Source of the DNA: an uncultured Mailhella sp.
GTDB taxonomy: Bacteria; Desulfobacterota; Desulfovibrionia; Desulfovibrionales; Desulfovibrionaceae
Length of the DNA stretch: 24,535 nucleotides
Assembly: GCF_905187505.1 (NCBI RefSeq)
Contig: NZ_CAJJIC010000028.1
Coordinates: 1 to 24,535 of the forward strand
Direction of reading: 5' to 3'
Positions 15,889-22,625 of this stretch are shown here, piece after piece. A program made the translations under genes and the position numbers. The notes under the pieces are model-generated. The model saw nothing but the letters and a program-made list of their open reading frames with translations. It was not told the origin of the DNA and did not search any database. How positions within the stretch are numbered: position 1 is the stretch's first letter; each line of letters begins with the position of its first letter.

Positions 15889-16885
15889 AAATGTCGTAGG
15901 CTTCCACGATACGGCCCACCAGCGGATGACGGACCACGTCGGAACTGTGGAAATGATGGAAGGCCACGCCACGCACGCCTTCGAGCACCTTCAGGGCGTG
16001 CACGAGTCCCGAACGCGTTTCCCCTTCCTTTTCTCCCTCGCGCAGAAAGGCTCTGTTGACGGGGGGAAGGTCTATCTGGGTCACGTCGCCGGTGACCACC
16101 ACCCGGGAACCGAAGCCCATGCGGGTGAGGAACATCTTCATCTGCTCGCGCGTGGTGTTCTGCGCCTCGTCGAGAATGAGAAAGGCGTCGTTGAGCGTGC
16201 GTCCGCGCATGAAGGCCAGCGGCGCGACTTCGATGACTCCGGACTCCTGCTTCTGCGCAAATCCCTGGGGGCCGAGCATGTCGCTGAGCGCGTCGTAGAG
16301 CGGACGCAGGTAGGGATTCACCTTGTCTTCCATGTCGCCGGGCAGAAATCCGAGCTTTTCGCCAGCCTCCACGGCGGGCCGGGTGAGCACGATCTTCTTC
16401 ACCCTTTTGGCGGCGAGCATGGAAATGGCCATGGCCACGGCAAGATAGGTCTTGCCCGTGCCCGCGGGCCCCGTGGCGAACACGAGCTCATTGCGCCGCA
16501 GAAGCTCCATATACTGCCGCTGCGCGGTGTTGCGAGCAATGATGCTCTTGCGGGGGGAGACGATGACGCTCGCCTCGCGGAACATTCTGCTTATGTCGGC
16601 GCGGGGATTGCGCAAAAGCTCCTCGTAGCCCTGAAGCAGATCTTCCCCGCGCAGGGTGTGCCCGCTGCGCAGAAGCCCGTACCCCTGCGTGAAAAGATTG
16701 AGCAGAAGTTCCCGCTGCGCCGGACGCGGATCGCTCACGGTCAGTTCCGTTCCGCGGGTCTGCAGATCCGCGCCGGAAGCGTCGGCAATAAGTTCCAGAT
16801 GGGCATTCAGGGGGCCGAAAAGCTGACTGGCCAGAGAGGCGTCGTCAAAGGCCAGCGTTTCCGCAAAGGACGATTTCACACGCAT
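15875..16885 (-). CDS. phoH: PhoH-like ATPase
   Basis: A 336-residue cytoplasmic P-loop ATPase related to superfamily 1 helicases, linked to RNA metabolism together with YbeY. Walker A is GPAGTGKT (139-146) and Walker B LILDEAQNTT (236-244), followed by VVVTGDVTQIDLP (262-274). The N-terminal 100 residues resemble the KH-like part of PhoH proteins. I start at ATG 16885. GTG at 16879, two codons further, is a strong rival because AGGA lies 7 bases before it. The frame is open back to 17158, but those 91 codons encode a Cys/Arg/Trp-rich sequence unlike PhoH and are rejected. First gene of the phoH-pgpH-ybeY unit. Confidence 0.95.
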   Translation of the reverse strand: MRVKSSFAETLAFDDASLASQLFGPLNAHLELIADASGADLQTRGTELTVSDPRPAQRELLLNLFTQGYGLLRSGHTLRGEDLLQGYEELLRNPRADISRMFREASVIVSPRKSIIARNTAQRQYMELLRRNELVFATGPAGTGKTYLAVAMAISMLAAKRVKKIVLTRPAVEAGEKLGFLPGDMEDKVNPYLRPLYDALSDMLGPQGFAQKQESGVIEVAPLAFMRGRTLNDAFLILDEAQNTTREQMKMFLTRMGFGSRVVVTGDVTQIDLPPVNRAFLREGEKEGETRSGLVHALKVLEGVRGVAFHHFHSSDVVRHPLVGRIVEAYDIYEKN

Positions 16886-17341
16886 ATCCTGTTTTTCCGT
16901 TACGCCTCGGGTCCTGCCGTCGGCATAGCCTTCTTCCTTACGCCAAAAGCTGCAAAGAGTCCATAACCGTCGATTTCTCCCGCCGAAGGAACGCAAAAGT
17001 CCGCACCACAGGCCGAGGCACAGGCAAGGGCGCGGCAGACGCCGGTCCCGCCGGAGCCGGCACACAGCTGTCCCGACACGTCCGTCCGACGCAAGGACGC
17101 TCCCTTCACACGATTCTGCTGAAATAGGACGCGAAGGAATGACGCACCTGATTGTCACATAAACGTAACACTGCGGGGCACGAAACGCTTCTGCACCGCT
17201 TTTCCACCGGGAAAGACGTTTTTGAACGCATCAAAAAATTTTCCGTCCTTTTTTTGAAAATACCATTAAATTTATAACTAACCGTCTGAACTGACGACTT
17301 TTAACGCTTATCCGGTAATAACTGCATTTTCGCTTCCCCCC
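16886..17341. other. Intergenic region between divergent phoH and nitronate monooxygenase genes
   Basis: About 450 bases that hold no gene I can support. The part next to phoH is GC-rich; from about 17215 it becomes markedly AT-rich. A perfect inverted repeat TTTTTGA-ACGCA-TCAAAAA (17219-17237) lies in the AT-rich part and could be an operator. No convincing phoH promoter was found by eye. Confidence 0.5.
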
Positions 17342-17370
17342 TTGTCATAAGTCAAAAGGGGTTTTACAAT
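17342..17370 (+). promoter_or_regulatory. Sigma70 promoter with overlapping palindrome for the nitronate monooxygenase gene
   Basis: TTGTCA (17342-17347), a 17-base spacer and TACAAT (17365-17370) each match consensus at five of six positions. A CCCCTT/AAGGGG inverted repeat surrounds the -35 box and spacer (about 17337-17361), placing a possible repressor site over the promoter. The leader would be about 70 bases. Confidence 0.65.
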
Positions 17371-17447
17371 GGTCCCGCTCTTAAGGACGAGCTCTTTATA
17401 ACGAACAACTCCGTCTCCCTTCCCGGAGATCGGAAGGATGGTTTTTC

Positions 17448-18569
17448 ATGTCTTTCCCCTCGTTGAAAATAGGTGACCTTGTCGCCCGCACGCCCATCGT
17501 TCAGGGCGGCATGGGCGTTGGCATATCTCTTTCCGGCCTGGCGTCCGCCGTGGCCAATGAAGGCGGCATAGGCGTCATTGCCGGCGCCATGGTGGGCATG
17601 CGCGAGCCCGACGTGGCCTCCAATCCCGTGGAAGCCAACGTGCGCGCGCTGCGCCGGGAAATCGAAAAGGCCCGGGCCGCCACGAAGGGCATCATAGGCG
17701 TGAACGTCATGGTCGCGCTCACCACCTTTGCCGAAATGGTGCGCACCGCCATCGAATCCCGCGCCGACGTCGTCTTTTCCGGCGCCGGACTTCCCATGGA
17801 TCTGCCGAAGATCTTTCTGGAGGCCTGCGCGCAGAAAAAGGAGGAATTCCGCACCAAGCTCGTGCCCATCGTCTCCTCCGGCCGCGCCGCCACGCTCATA
17901 GCCAAGAAATGGATGCACAAGACCGGTCTCATTCCCGACGCCTTCGTGCTCGAAGGCCCCAAGGCCGGAGGGCATCTCGGCTTTTCCGAAGAGCACATCT
18001 TCGATGAATCCTTCGCGCTCGAAAATCTGGTTTCCGGCGTGGTCGATGCGGCAAAGGCGCTGGAAGACAAGGCCGGACGTGCCGTTCCCGTCATTGCCGG
18101 CGGCGGCGTGTTCAGCGGAGCGGACATCGCGAAAATGCTCTCTCTCGGCGCTTCCGGCGTGCAGATGGCCACCCGCTTCGTAGCCACCGACGAATGCGAC
18201 GCCGACATCCGCTTCAAGCAGGCCTACGTGAACGCGAAGGAGGAGGACGTCACCATCATCCACAGTCCCGTGGGCATGCCGGGGCGGGCCCTCAGAAACG
18301 ACTTCATCGAATCGGCGCGCGAAGGCAGGAAAAAGCCGTTCAAATGCGTGTTCCACTGCATCAAGACCTGCGATCCCTCCACGACGCCCTACTGCATTTC
18401 CTCGGCGCTCATCAACGCCATGAAGGGCAATCTCGACAAGGGCTTCGTGTTCTGCGGCGCCAACGTGGCCAGAGTGAACGGCATCGTCTCCGTGCACGAG
18501 CTTGTGGAAACCCTGCGCCGGGAATACGACGAATACATGGAAAAAAACTGCGCGGCCGTCACGGCCTGA
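17448..18569 (+). CDS. Nitronate monooxygenase/FabK-like FMN protein with C-terminal Cys cluster
   Basis: A 373-residue TIM-barrel flavoprotein of the 2-nitropropane dioxygenase family, which oxidises nitronates or, in FabK relatives, reduces enoyl-ACP. N-terminal TPIVQGGMGVGIS (15-27) and GGIGVIAG (39-46) are typical. FMN-binding and catalytic parts are GVNVMVALTTF (84-94), EGPKAGGHLG (169-178, His 176) and VIAGGGVFSGADIAKMLSLG (215-234), then GVQMATRFVATDEC. Near the C-terminus Cys 300, 304, 308 and 316 form C-x3-C-x3-C-x7-C, with Cys 336 further on; this could bind an iron-sulfur cluster. ATG 17448 has AAGGA 9 bases upstream. It is a single-gene unit with its own promoter and terminators. 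In an anaerobe an oxygenase role is doubtful, so a reductase or nitro-compound role is equally possible. Confidence 0.88.
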   Translation: MSFPSLKIGDLVARTPIVQGGMGVGISLSGLASAVANEGGIGVIAGAMVGMREPDVASNPVEANVRALRREIEKARAATKGIIGVNVMVALTTFAEMVRTAIESRADVVFSGAGLPMDLPKIFLEACAQKKEEFRTKLVPIVSSGRAATLIAKKWMHKTGLIPDAFVLEGPKAGGHLGFSEEHIFDESFALENLVSGVVDAAKALEDKAGRAVPVIAGGGVFSGADIAKMLSLGASGVQMATRFVATDECDADIRFKQAYVNAKEEDVTIIHSPVGMPGRALRNDFIESAREGRKKPFKCVFHCIKTCDPSTTPYCISSALINAMKGNLDKGFVFCGANVARVNGIVSVHELVETLRREYDEYMEKNCAAVTA

Positions 18570-18578
18570 CCTTTTCCC

Positions 18579-18626
18579 GCCTTTTGTCCGTCGTCCCTCC
18601 CGTCTTTTTCAACGGCGGACAAAAGG
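18579..18626 (+). repeat. 11-bp inverted repeat after the nitronate monooxygenase gene
   Basis: CCTTTTGTCCG and its inverse CGGACAAAAGG (18616-18626) flank a loop of about 26 bases, beginning about 10 bases after the stop codon. It may form a large 3' hairpin ahead of the terminator at 18642-18674. The left arm position may be off by one base. Confidence 0.5.
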
Positions 18627-18641
18627 TATCCTCCTGAGCAG

Positions 18642-18674
18642 AAAACGCCGCCTCCGGGCGGCGCTTTTCTTTTC
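18642..18674 (+). terminator. Intrinsic terminator of the nitronate monooxygenase gene
   Basis: CGCCGCC (18646-18652), TCCG loop and GGCGGCG (18657-18663) form a 7-bp GC stem flanked by AAAA on the left and followed by CTTTTCTTTTC. Confidence 0.82.
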
Positions 18675-18755
18675 TTGCGCGTTGCGTTTCTTCCCGTTTT
18701 GAAAGGATCGGGCAATTAATCGAAAGGATAGTATCTAGCAGCGATTCCCCCTCCG

Positions 18756-18773
18756 ACGATATCGTACGACAAC
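18756..18773 (+). promoter_or_regulatory. Palindrome and shared 12-mer, candidate operator of the flavoprotein gene
   Basis: ACGATATCGT (18756-18765) is a perfect 10-bp palindrome. The overlapping TCGTACGACAAC (18762-18773), 50 bases before the start codon at 18824, recurs with one mismatch at 23559-23570 upstream of the exported decarboxylase-like gene. A binding site for the nearby AraC regulator is a guess from this recurrence. Confidence 0.3.
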
Positions 18774-18823
18774 AAGGCGGACATGCCGCCCGTCCTTCCC
18801 GCAGACGCAAGAAGGAGATTCGG

Positions 18824-19492
18824 ATGAATCGACGCAGCTTTATCAGAACATCCCTCATGGCGACGGCCGCCGCGGCGGGAGACGCCCTGCTGCGCGTCTC
18901 CTCCTCCGTCGCCGCAGAACACGACAAGGAGCTCGGGATGAACATACTGGTTCTTACCGGAAGTCCCCGGATGCACGGCAATTCCAACACTCTCGCCGAC
19001 CACTTCACAAGAGGCGCTGAAGCGGCCGGTCACCGCGTGGCACGCTTCGACGCCGCGCACAGCAACGTTCATGCCTGCACCGGCTGCAACAGCTGCGGCA
19101 TGAACGGCCCCTGCATGTTCGACGACGACTTTTCCTTCGTGCGCGATCACATCGTCGGGGCCGATCTCGTGGCCTTCGTCACCCCCATGTACTATTTCGG
19201 CATATCCTCACAGCTCAAGGCCGTCATCGACCGCTTCTACGCCATCAACGGTTCCATCCACGTGAGAAAGCAGGCCGTGCTGCTCATGACCTACGCCAAT
19301 CACTCGAAACGGGACGAGAGTCCCATTCTCACCCATTACGACGTGCTTCTGGAGTACCTCGGCTGGAAGGATGCGGGGCGCGTCGTCGCCCCCGGCGTAT
19401 GGCTCGAAGGCTCCATAAACAATACGCCCTTCCCCGAACAGGCCTACCGGCTCGGACTCAGTCTGCGCGGAGAGGGAGCGGGCGGACGATGA
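18824..19492 (+). CDS. Tat-exported iron-sulfur flavoprotein (Isf-like, flavodoxin fold)
   Basis: A 222-residue FMN-dependent redox protein. Residues 1-31 form a twin-arginine signal (NRRSFIR, then an Ala-rich core, cut probably after VAA). The core begins at MNILVLTGSPRMHGNSNT (39-56), the FMN phosphate loop. Cys 85, 88, 91 and 97 form C-x2-C-x2-C-x5-C, the compact 4Fe-4S motif known from Methanosarcina Isf. MYYFGISSQLKAVIDRFY is the usual second flavin-binding stretch. Tat export fits a protein that must fold around cofactors first. ATG 18824 has GAAGGAG 6 bases upstream. A second in-frame ATG at 18938 (Met 39) has AAGGAG 6 bases upstream and would give a 184-residue cytoplasmic form. The stop overlaps the next gene by four bases. 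Confidence 0.88.
   Translation: MNRRSFIRTSLMATAAAAGDALLRVSSSVAAEHDKELGMNILVLTGSPRMHGNSNTLADHFTRGAEAAGHRVARFDAAHSNVHACTGCNSCGMNGPCMFDDDFSFVRDHIVGADLVAFVTPMYYFGISSQLKAVIDRFYAINGSIHVRKQAVLLMTYANHSKRDESPILTHYDVLLEYLGWKDAGRVVAPGVWLEGSINNTPFPEQAYRLGLSLRGEGAGGR
18938..19492 (+). other. Possible internal translation start giving a cytoplasmic form of the iron-sulfur flavoprotein
   Basis: AAGGAG (18926-18931) precedes in-frame ATG 18938 by 6 bases, exactly where the Tat signal ends and the flavodoxin core begins. This site is as good as the one used for the full-length start. It could produce a second isoform or be left over from an ancestor without a signal peptide. Confidence 0.4.
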
Positions 19493-20607
19493 ACCGACGC
19501 TCTTTTCTCGGCATGCTGGCAGGCGCGGCCGTCGTTGCCGGAGCCGGAGGAACGCTGACTTTTCTCAGGCAGGAGCAGTTCGGGGCGCTGCCCGAAGGGG
19601 AGGATATGCGGCGCATTCTCCTCTCTCCGCACTATGTCGACGGAGAGTTCCGCAATCTCATTCCCCGGCCCGTGCTCAGCGACGGCAGCAGCTTTGCCGG
19701 AGCGCTCATCCGTTCCCTCGTGGAAAAGAAGACCGACCCCGCCCCCCCGCGTCCCGTGCCTTCCCGCACGCCCGACTTCGCCGCTCTTTCCCCCGCAGGA
19801 GACGCGGTGATCTGGCTCGGTCATTCCAGCTTTTTTCTCCAGCTCGGCGGAAAGAAACTTCTCATCGACCCGGTGTTCAGCGATCATGCCGCGCCGGTCT
19901 CCTTCAGCACACGGGCCTTTGCCGGGACAACTCCCGTCACGGCGCGCGACCTTCCTCCCCTCGACTGTCTGCTCATCTCCCACGATCACTGGGATCACCT
20001 GGACCATCCCACCGTCATGGCGCTGAAGGAAAAAACGAAGATGGTGGTCTGCGGACTCGGCACGGGCGCACATTTCAGACGATGGGGCTTTCCCCGAAGC
20101 GTCGTGCACGAGGCCGACTGGGGCGACAGCGTGGACATGGGCCAAAACGTACGCGTCACGCTCACCACGGCAAGCCACTACTCCGGCCGTTCCCTCACGA
20201 GGAACAGAACCCTGTGGACGGGCTTCATGCTGGAATCGGCGGAACGTCGCGTCTTCTTCAGCGGCGACAGCGGCTACGGCCCGCACTTTGCCGACATTGC
20301 TCAGACATTCGGCACGCCGGATCTGGCGCTGCTCGACTGCGGCCAGTACAACGAACGCTGGAAGTACATACACATGACGCCGGAAGAAGCGGTGCGGGCG
20401 GCGCAGGACATGGGAACCAAAGCGCTTCTTCCCGCGCACGCGGGCAAGTTCTCGCTGGCGTACCACTCCTGGGACGATCCCTTCCGGCGCGTGGCCGCAG
20501 CCGCGGCGGACAAAAACTTTTCGCTGGTCACGCCCGTCATCGGCGAGGTCGTCCCTCTCGATCAGACCATGCCGGCCTTTCCCCGCTGGTGGGAAAATCT
20601 GACCTGA
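19489..20607 (+). CDS. Tat-type metallo-beta-lactamase-fold hydrolase (UlaG/NAPE-PLD-like)
   Basis: A 372-residue metal-dependent hydrolase translated from ATG 19489, which overlaps the flavoprotein stop. The N-terminus NRRSFLG plus a hydrophobic Ala/Gly stretch looks like a Tat signal or membrane anchor; no clear cleavage site is visible. Metal ligands are SHDHWDHLDH (His 165, His 167, Asp 169, His 170), His 230 in TASHYSGRS, Asp 260 in FSGDSGYGPHF and His 317 in PAHAGKF. WLGHSSFFLQLGGKKLLIDP (109-128) is typical of the UlaG/NAPE-PLD branch, whose members hydrolyse lactones or phosphodiesters. The substrate here is unknown. Both this and the preceding gene start MNRRSF, so the signal coding may share an origin. 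A further in-frame ATG at 19606 follows AAGGGGAGG closely. Confidence 0.88.
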   Translation: MNRRSFLGMLAGAAVVAGAGGTLTFLRQEQFGALPEGEDMRRILLSPHYVDGEFRNLIPRPVLSDGSSFAGALIRSLVEKKTDPAPPRPVPSRTPDFAALSPAGDAVIWLGHSSFFLQLGGKKLLIDPVFSDHAAPVSFSTRAFAGTTPVTARDLPPLDCLLISHDHWDHLDHPTVMALKEKTKMVVCGLGTGAHFRRWGFPRSVVHEADWGDSVDMGQNVRVTLTTASHYSGRSLTRNRTLWTGFMLESAERRVFFSGDSGYGPHFADIAQTFGTPDLALLDCGQYNERWKYIHMTPEEAVRAAQDMGTKALLPAHAGKFSLAYHSWDDPFRRVAAAAADKNFSLVTPVIGEVVPLDQTMPAFPRWWENLT

Positions 20608-20637
20608 TTCCCACCTCTGCACGGCCCCTTTCCCGTG

Positions 20638-20676
20638 TCGGACATCCGTCCGAAATACTTTCGCGGCGCAAGCCGC
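20638..20676. promoter_or_regulatory. Two small palindromes upstream of the AraC-type regulator gene
   Basis: TCGGAC-ATCC-GTCCGA (20638-20653) and GCGGC-GCAA-GCCGC (20663-20676) lie in the 104-base gap before the regulator gene. Neither is followed by a T-run. They could be operator sites or mRNA hairpins; no clear -35/-10 pair was seen. Confidence 0.3.
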
Positions 20677-20711
20677 CCAGACAGTCATCAGGCAGCGGAG
20701 GTCATGCTTCC

Positions 20712-21623
20712 ATGTCGAACGAACCCACAGCAAGGCTGCAGCAGGAACTGAAGGAAAAGCTGCTTCACCATCTGGACGGCCCCCGCGTCGTTTCCACCGC
20801 CATAGACGGCCTGTTCCTCGTCCGCCGCGAGGAGAGCGGCACGCCCGAACAGTGCTTTGAAAAGCCTCTGGTCGGACTCGTGGTTCAGGGAACGAAGCAC
20901 TCCCTCATGGCCGGGAAGGAATACGTGTACGCCGAAGGACAGTCCGTGGTGGCGGGCGTCGACATGCCCATCGCCTCCTATGTGGAAAAGCCGACGCCGG
21001 AACGACCTTTTCTGTTCGTGTATCTGTACCTCGACAGAAAGCTCCTCGCCTCCCTCGCCATGGAAATGAAGGACGCTCTCGCGCCCCGCGACGAAGAGAG
21101 TCCCAGCGTGTCCGTAGCGGATGCGGACGCCGACATTTCGGAAATGTTCCTTCGCCTCGTCACGCTTCTGGAAAAACCTGACCAGATTCCCTTCCGCGCA
21201 CCCATGATGCTGCGCGAACTCCACTACCTTCTGCTCATCAGCCCGCACGGCGGCCTGCTGCGTCAGCTCAACACCCCGGGCACGCAGAACAACCAGATAG
21301 TGCAGGCCATCCACTGGATACGCGAAAACTACAGGCATCCTCTCCGTGTGGAAACGCTGGCCCGACAGGTCAACATGTCCGCCTCCAACCTGCACCGCCA
21401 CTTCAAGATGCTCACGGGACTCAGTCCCCTTCAGTATCAGAAGCAGCTGCGCCTTTACGAGGCGCAGAGACTCATGCTTCTGGAACATGAACGTGCTTCC
21501 AGCGCGGCGATGCGCGTGGGCTACGAAAGCGTGACGCAGTTCAACAGAGAGTACAAGAGGGTGTTCGGCGAACCGCCGCTTCGGGACATGAACCGGAGAA
21601 GAACGACGTCGGGTCTGTCCTGA
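20712..21623 (+). CDS. AraC-family transcriptional regulator
   Basis: A 303-residue DNA-binding regulator. Residues about 20-175 match the AraC N-terminal sensor type found with redox and detoxification genes (PF06719-like; FEKPLVGLVVQGTKHSLMAG at 49-68, cupin-like). The C-terminal part carries two helix-turn-helix motifs: RVETLARQVNMSASNLHRHF (212-231) and AAMRVGYESVTQFNREYKRV (265-284), followed by FGEPPLRDM. ATG 20712 has GGAGG 10 bases upstream. It lies between the exported flavoprotein/hydrolase pair and the convergent flavodoxin/CMD/aldo-keto reductase genes. Regulators of this subgroup commonly sit beside such oxidoreductase genes, so control of both flanks is the natural inference. 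The inducing ligand is unknown. Confidence 0.93.
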   Translation: MSNEPTARLQQELKEKLLHHLDGPRVVSTAIDGLFLVRREESGTPEQCFEKPLVGLVVQGTKHSLMAGKEYVYAEGQSVVAGVDMPIASYVEKPTPERPFLFVYLYLDRKLLASLAMEMKDALAPRDEESPSVSVADADADISEMFLRLVTLLEKPDQIPFRAPMMLRELHYLLLISPHGGLLRQLNTPGTQNNQIVQAIHWIRENYRHPLRVETLARQVNMSASNLHRHFKMLTGLSPLQYQKQLRLYEAQRLMLLEHERASSAAMRVGYESVTQFNREYKRVFGEPPLRDMNRRRTTSGLS

Positions 21624-21633
21624 TCCGGCAAAC

Positions 21634-21674
21634 GGCATGAAAAAGGCCCCGGAAACGGGGCTTTTTTTCATGCC
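21634..21674. terminator. Bidirectional terminator between araC-type gene and flavodoxin gene
   Basis: GGCATGAAAAAG followed by GCCCC (21646-21650), a 6-base loop, GGGGC (21657-21661) and seven T then CATGCC make a long stem. It ends the convergent transcripts. The region 21675-21847 after it contains no gene that I can support. Confidence 0.88.
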
Positions 21675-21847
21675 GAGGAAAAAGCGGACGGCAACTTTCC
21701 CGTCTGCCCGGAACGCTCTTCCGGCAGAGAATGCGATCCGTCCTGCCCCTCTGCCGCGGCAGGACGGCTCCCCTTCCGGGAGCCGGGGGAACATCCCCCG
21801 GCTGGCGCGAAAGGCGGCCCCTGTCCATGGCTGGAAGAGGGGGTCAG

Positions 21848-22327
21848 CTACCGGGCCGCCGTCAGGCCGAGGCCGTTCAGCCATTCGGACACGGCCTTTT
21901 CCGCACCGGAAACACGGGAGCCGCGCACCTCGAAGCCCTCCAGCAGACGGGCCTGCGGGCAAAGACTGCGCAGGTCTCTTTCGCTGCGCCCGAAGCGGCT
22001 GCCCTCGTGGGTGCAGAACGGAATCACGGTCTTTCCCGCCATGGGGTAACGCTCAAGCAGCGTGAAGAAGGGCATGGGCAGCGTGCCCCACCAGTTGGGA
22101 TAGCCGATGAACACGGTGTCCACCTTGTCGAGTCCGTCAAGCGTGGTGGTGATGGCGGGACGGGCGTTCGCCTCCTGCTCCCTTTTGGCTTCGTCCACAA
22201 CGGCGTCATAGTCTTCGGGATAGGGCTTTGCGGTCTTGAGTTCGATCATTCTGCCGCCCACGCGGTCATGAATGAAGCCCGCCAGTCTGCGGGTATTGCC
22301 GGAATGAGAAAAATAAATGATGAGCAC
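21848..22327 (-). other. Possible internal GTG start giving a cytoplasmic flavodoxin
   Basis: On the minus strand GGGAGGAG stands 5 bases before in-frame GTG 22327. Translation from there would begin exactly at the first beta-strand of the flavodoxin fold (VLIIYFSHSGNT) and omit the Tat signal. It parallels the internal start of the iron-sulfur flavoprotein at 18938. Confidence 0.35.
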
Positions 22328-22495
22328 GTTGTCTCCTCCCGCCTGAGCGGCAAAAGCGGTTCTGGAAAAAAGCGCGGGCGCGGCGGCCGCAAACGCTCCG
22401 AGAACAAGCGTCTTCATGAAGGTGCGCCTTGTGGTCGAAAGACCGCCGTCACGCTGAATGTGCGATTCAAGCAATGCGTAATGTTCCTTTTTCAT
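21848..22495 (-). CDS. Tat-exported flavodoxin-family protein
   Basis: A 215-residue FMN electron-transfer or reductase protein. The N-terminal 50 residues hold a Tat signal with TTRRTFMK (21-28), a hydrophobic Ala-rich core and a cut near AFA-A. The flavodoxin core starts at NVLIIYFSHSGNTRRLA (56-72) with the phosphate loop SHSGNT, and goes on with VFIGYPNWWGTLPMPFFTLL, the second flavin loop (Flavodoxin_4-like). ATG 22495 is chosen because GGGAG lies 7 bases upstream; ATG 22501 is too close to it. A GTG at 22327 (Val 57) preceded by GGGAGGAG with 5-base spacing lies at the signal/core junction and could start a cytoplasmic form. Its neighbours upstream are CMD and aldo/keto reductase genes, a common trio. 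Confidence 0.9.
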   Translation of the reverse strand: MKKEHYALLESHIQRDGGLSTTRRTFMKTLVLGAFAAAAPALFSRTAFAAQAGGDNVLIIYFSHSGNTRRLAGFIHDRVGGRMIELKTAKPYPEDYDAVVDEAKREQEANARPAITTTLDGLDKVDTVFIGYPNWWGTLPMPFFTLLERYPMAGKTVIPFCTHEGSRFGRSERDLRSLCPQARLLEGFEVRGSRVSGAEKAVSEWLNGLGLTAAR

Positions 22496-22583
22496 GGGCA
22501 TGCTCCCAGCAAGGGCCGGACGGACTGAATCCGCCGGAAAAAGCGTGTAAGAAAAGACTGTCCGTCTTTGTGCGGGCAGGAGG

Positions 22584-22607
22584 AAAAGCGCGGGGATGAG
22601 CCCGCGC
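22584..22607 (-). terminator. Terminator after the exported CMD gene
   Basis: On the minus strand GCGCGGG (22607-22601) and CCCGCGC (22594-22588) form a 7-bp stem with a 6-base loop, followed by TTTT. It lies 18 bases after the stop codon and separates this gene from the flavodoxin gene. Confidence 0.7.
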
Positions 22608-22625
22608 GGATGAAAAGAAAGGAGC

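Noticed and set aside
14293..16059. 588-codon plus-strand frame opposite pgpH
   Set aside because: His/Glu/Arg-rich shadow with no known fold; the minus strand carries the HD-domain protein.
16886..17158. 91-codon N-terminal extension of phoH
   Set aside because: Cys/Arg/Trp-rich, unlike the PhoH N-terminus; ordinary PhoH length is reached from 16885 or 16879.
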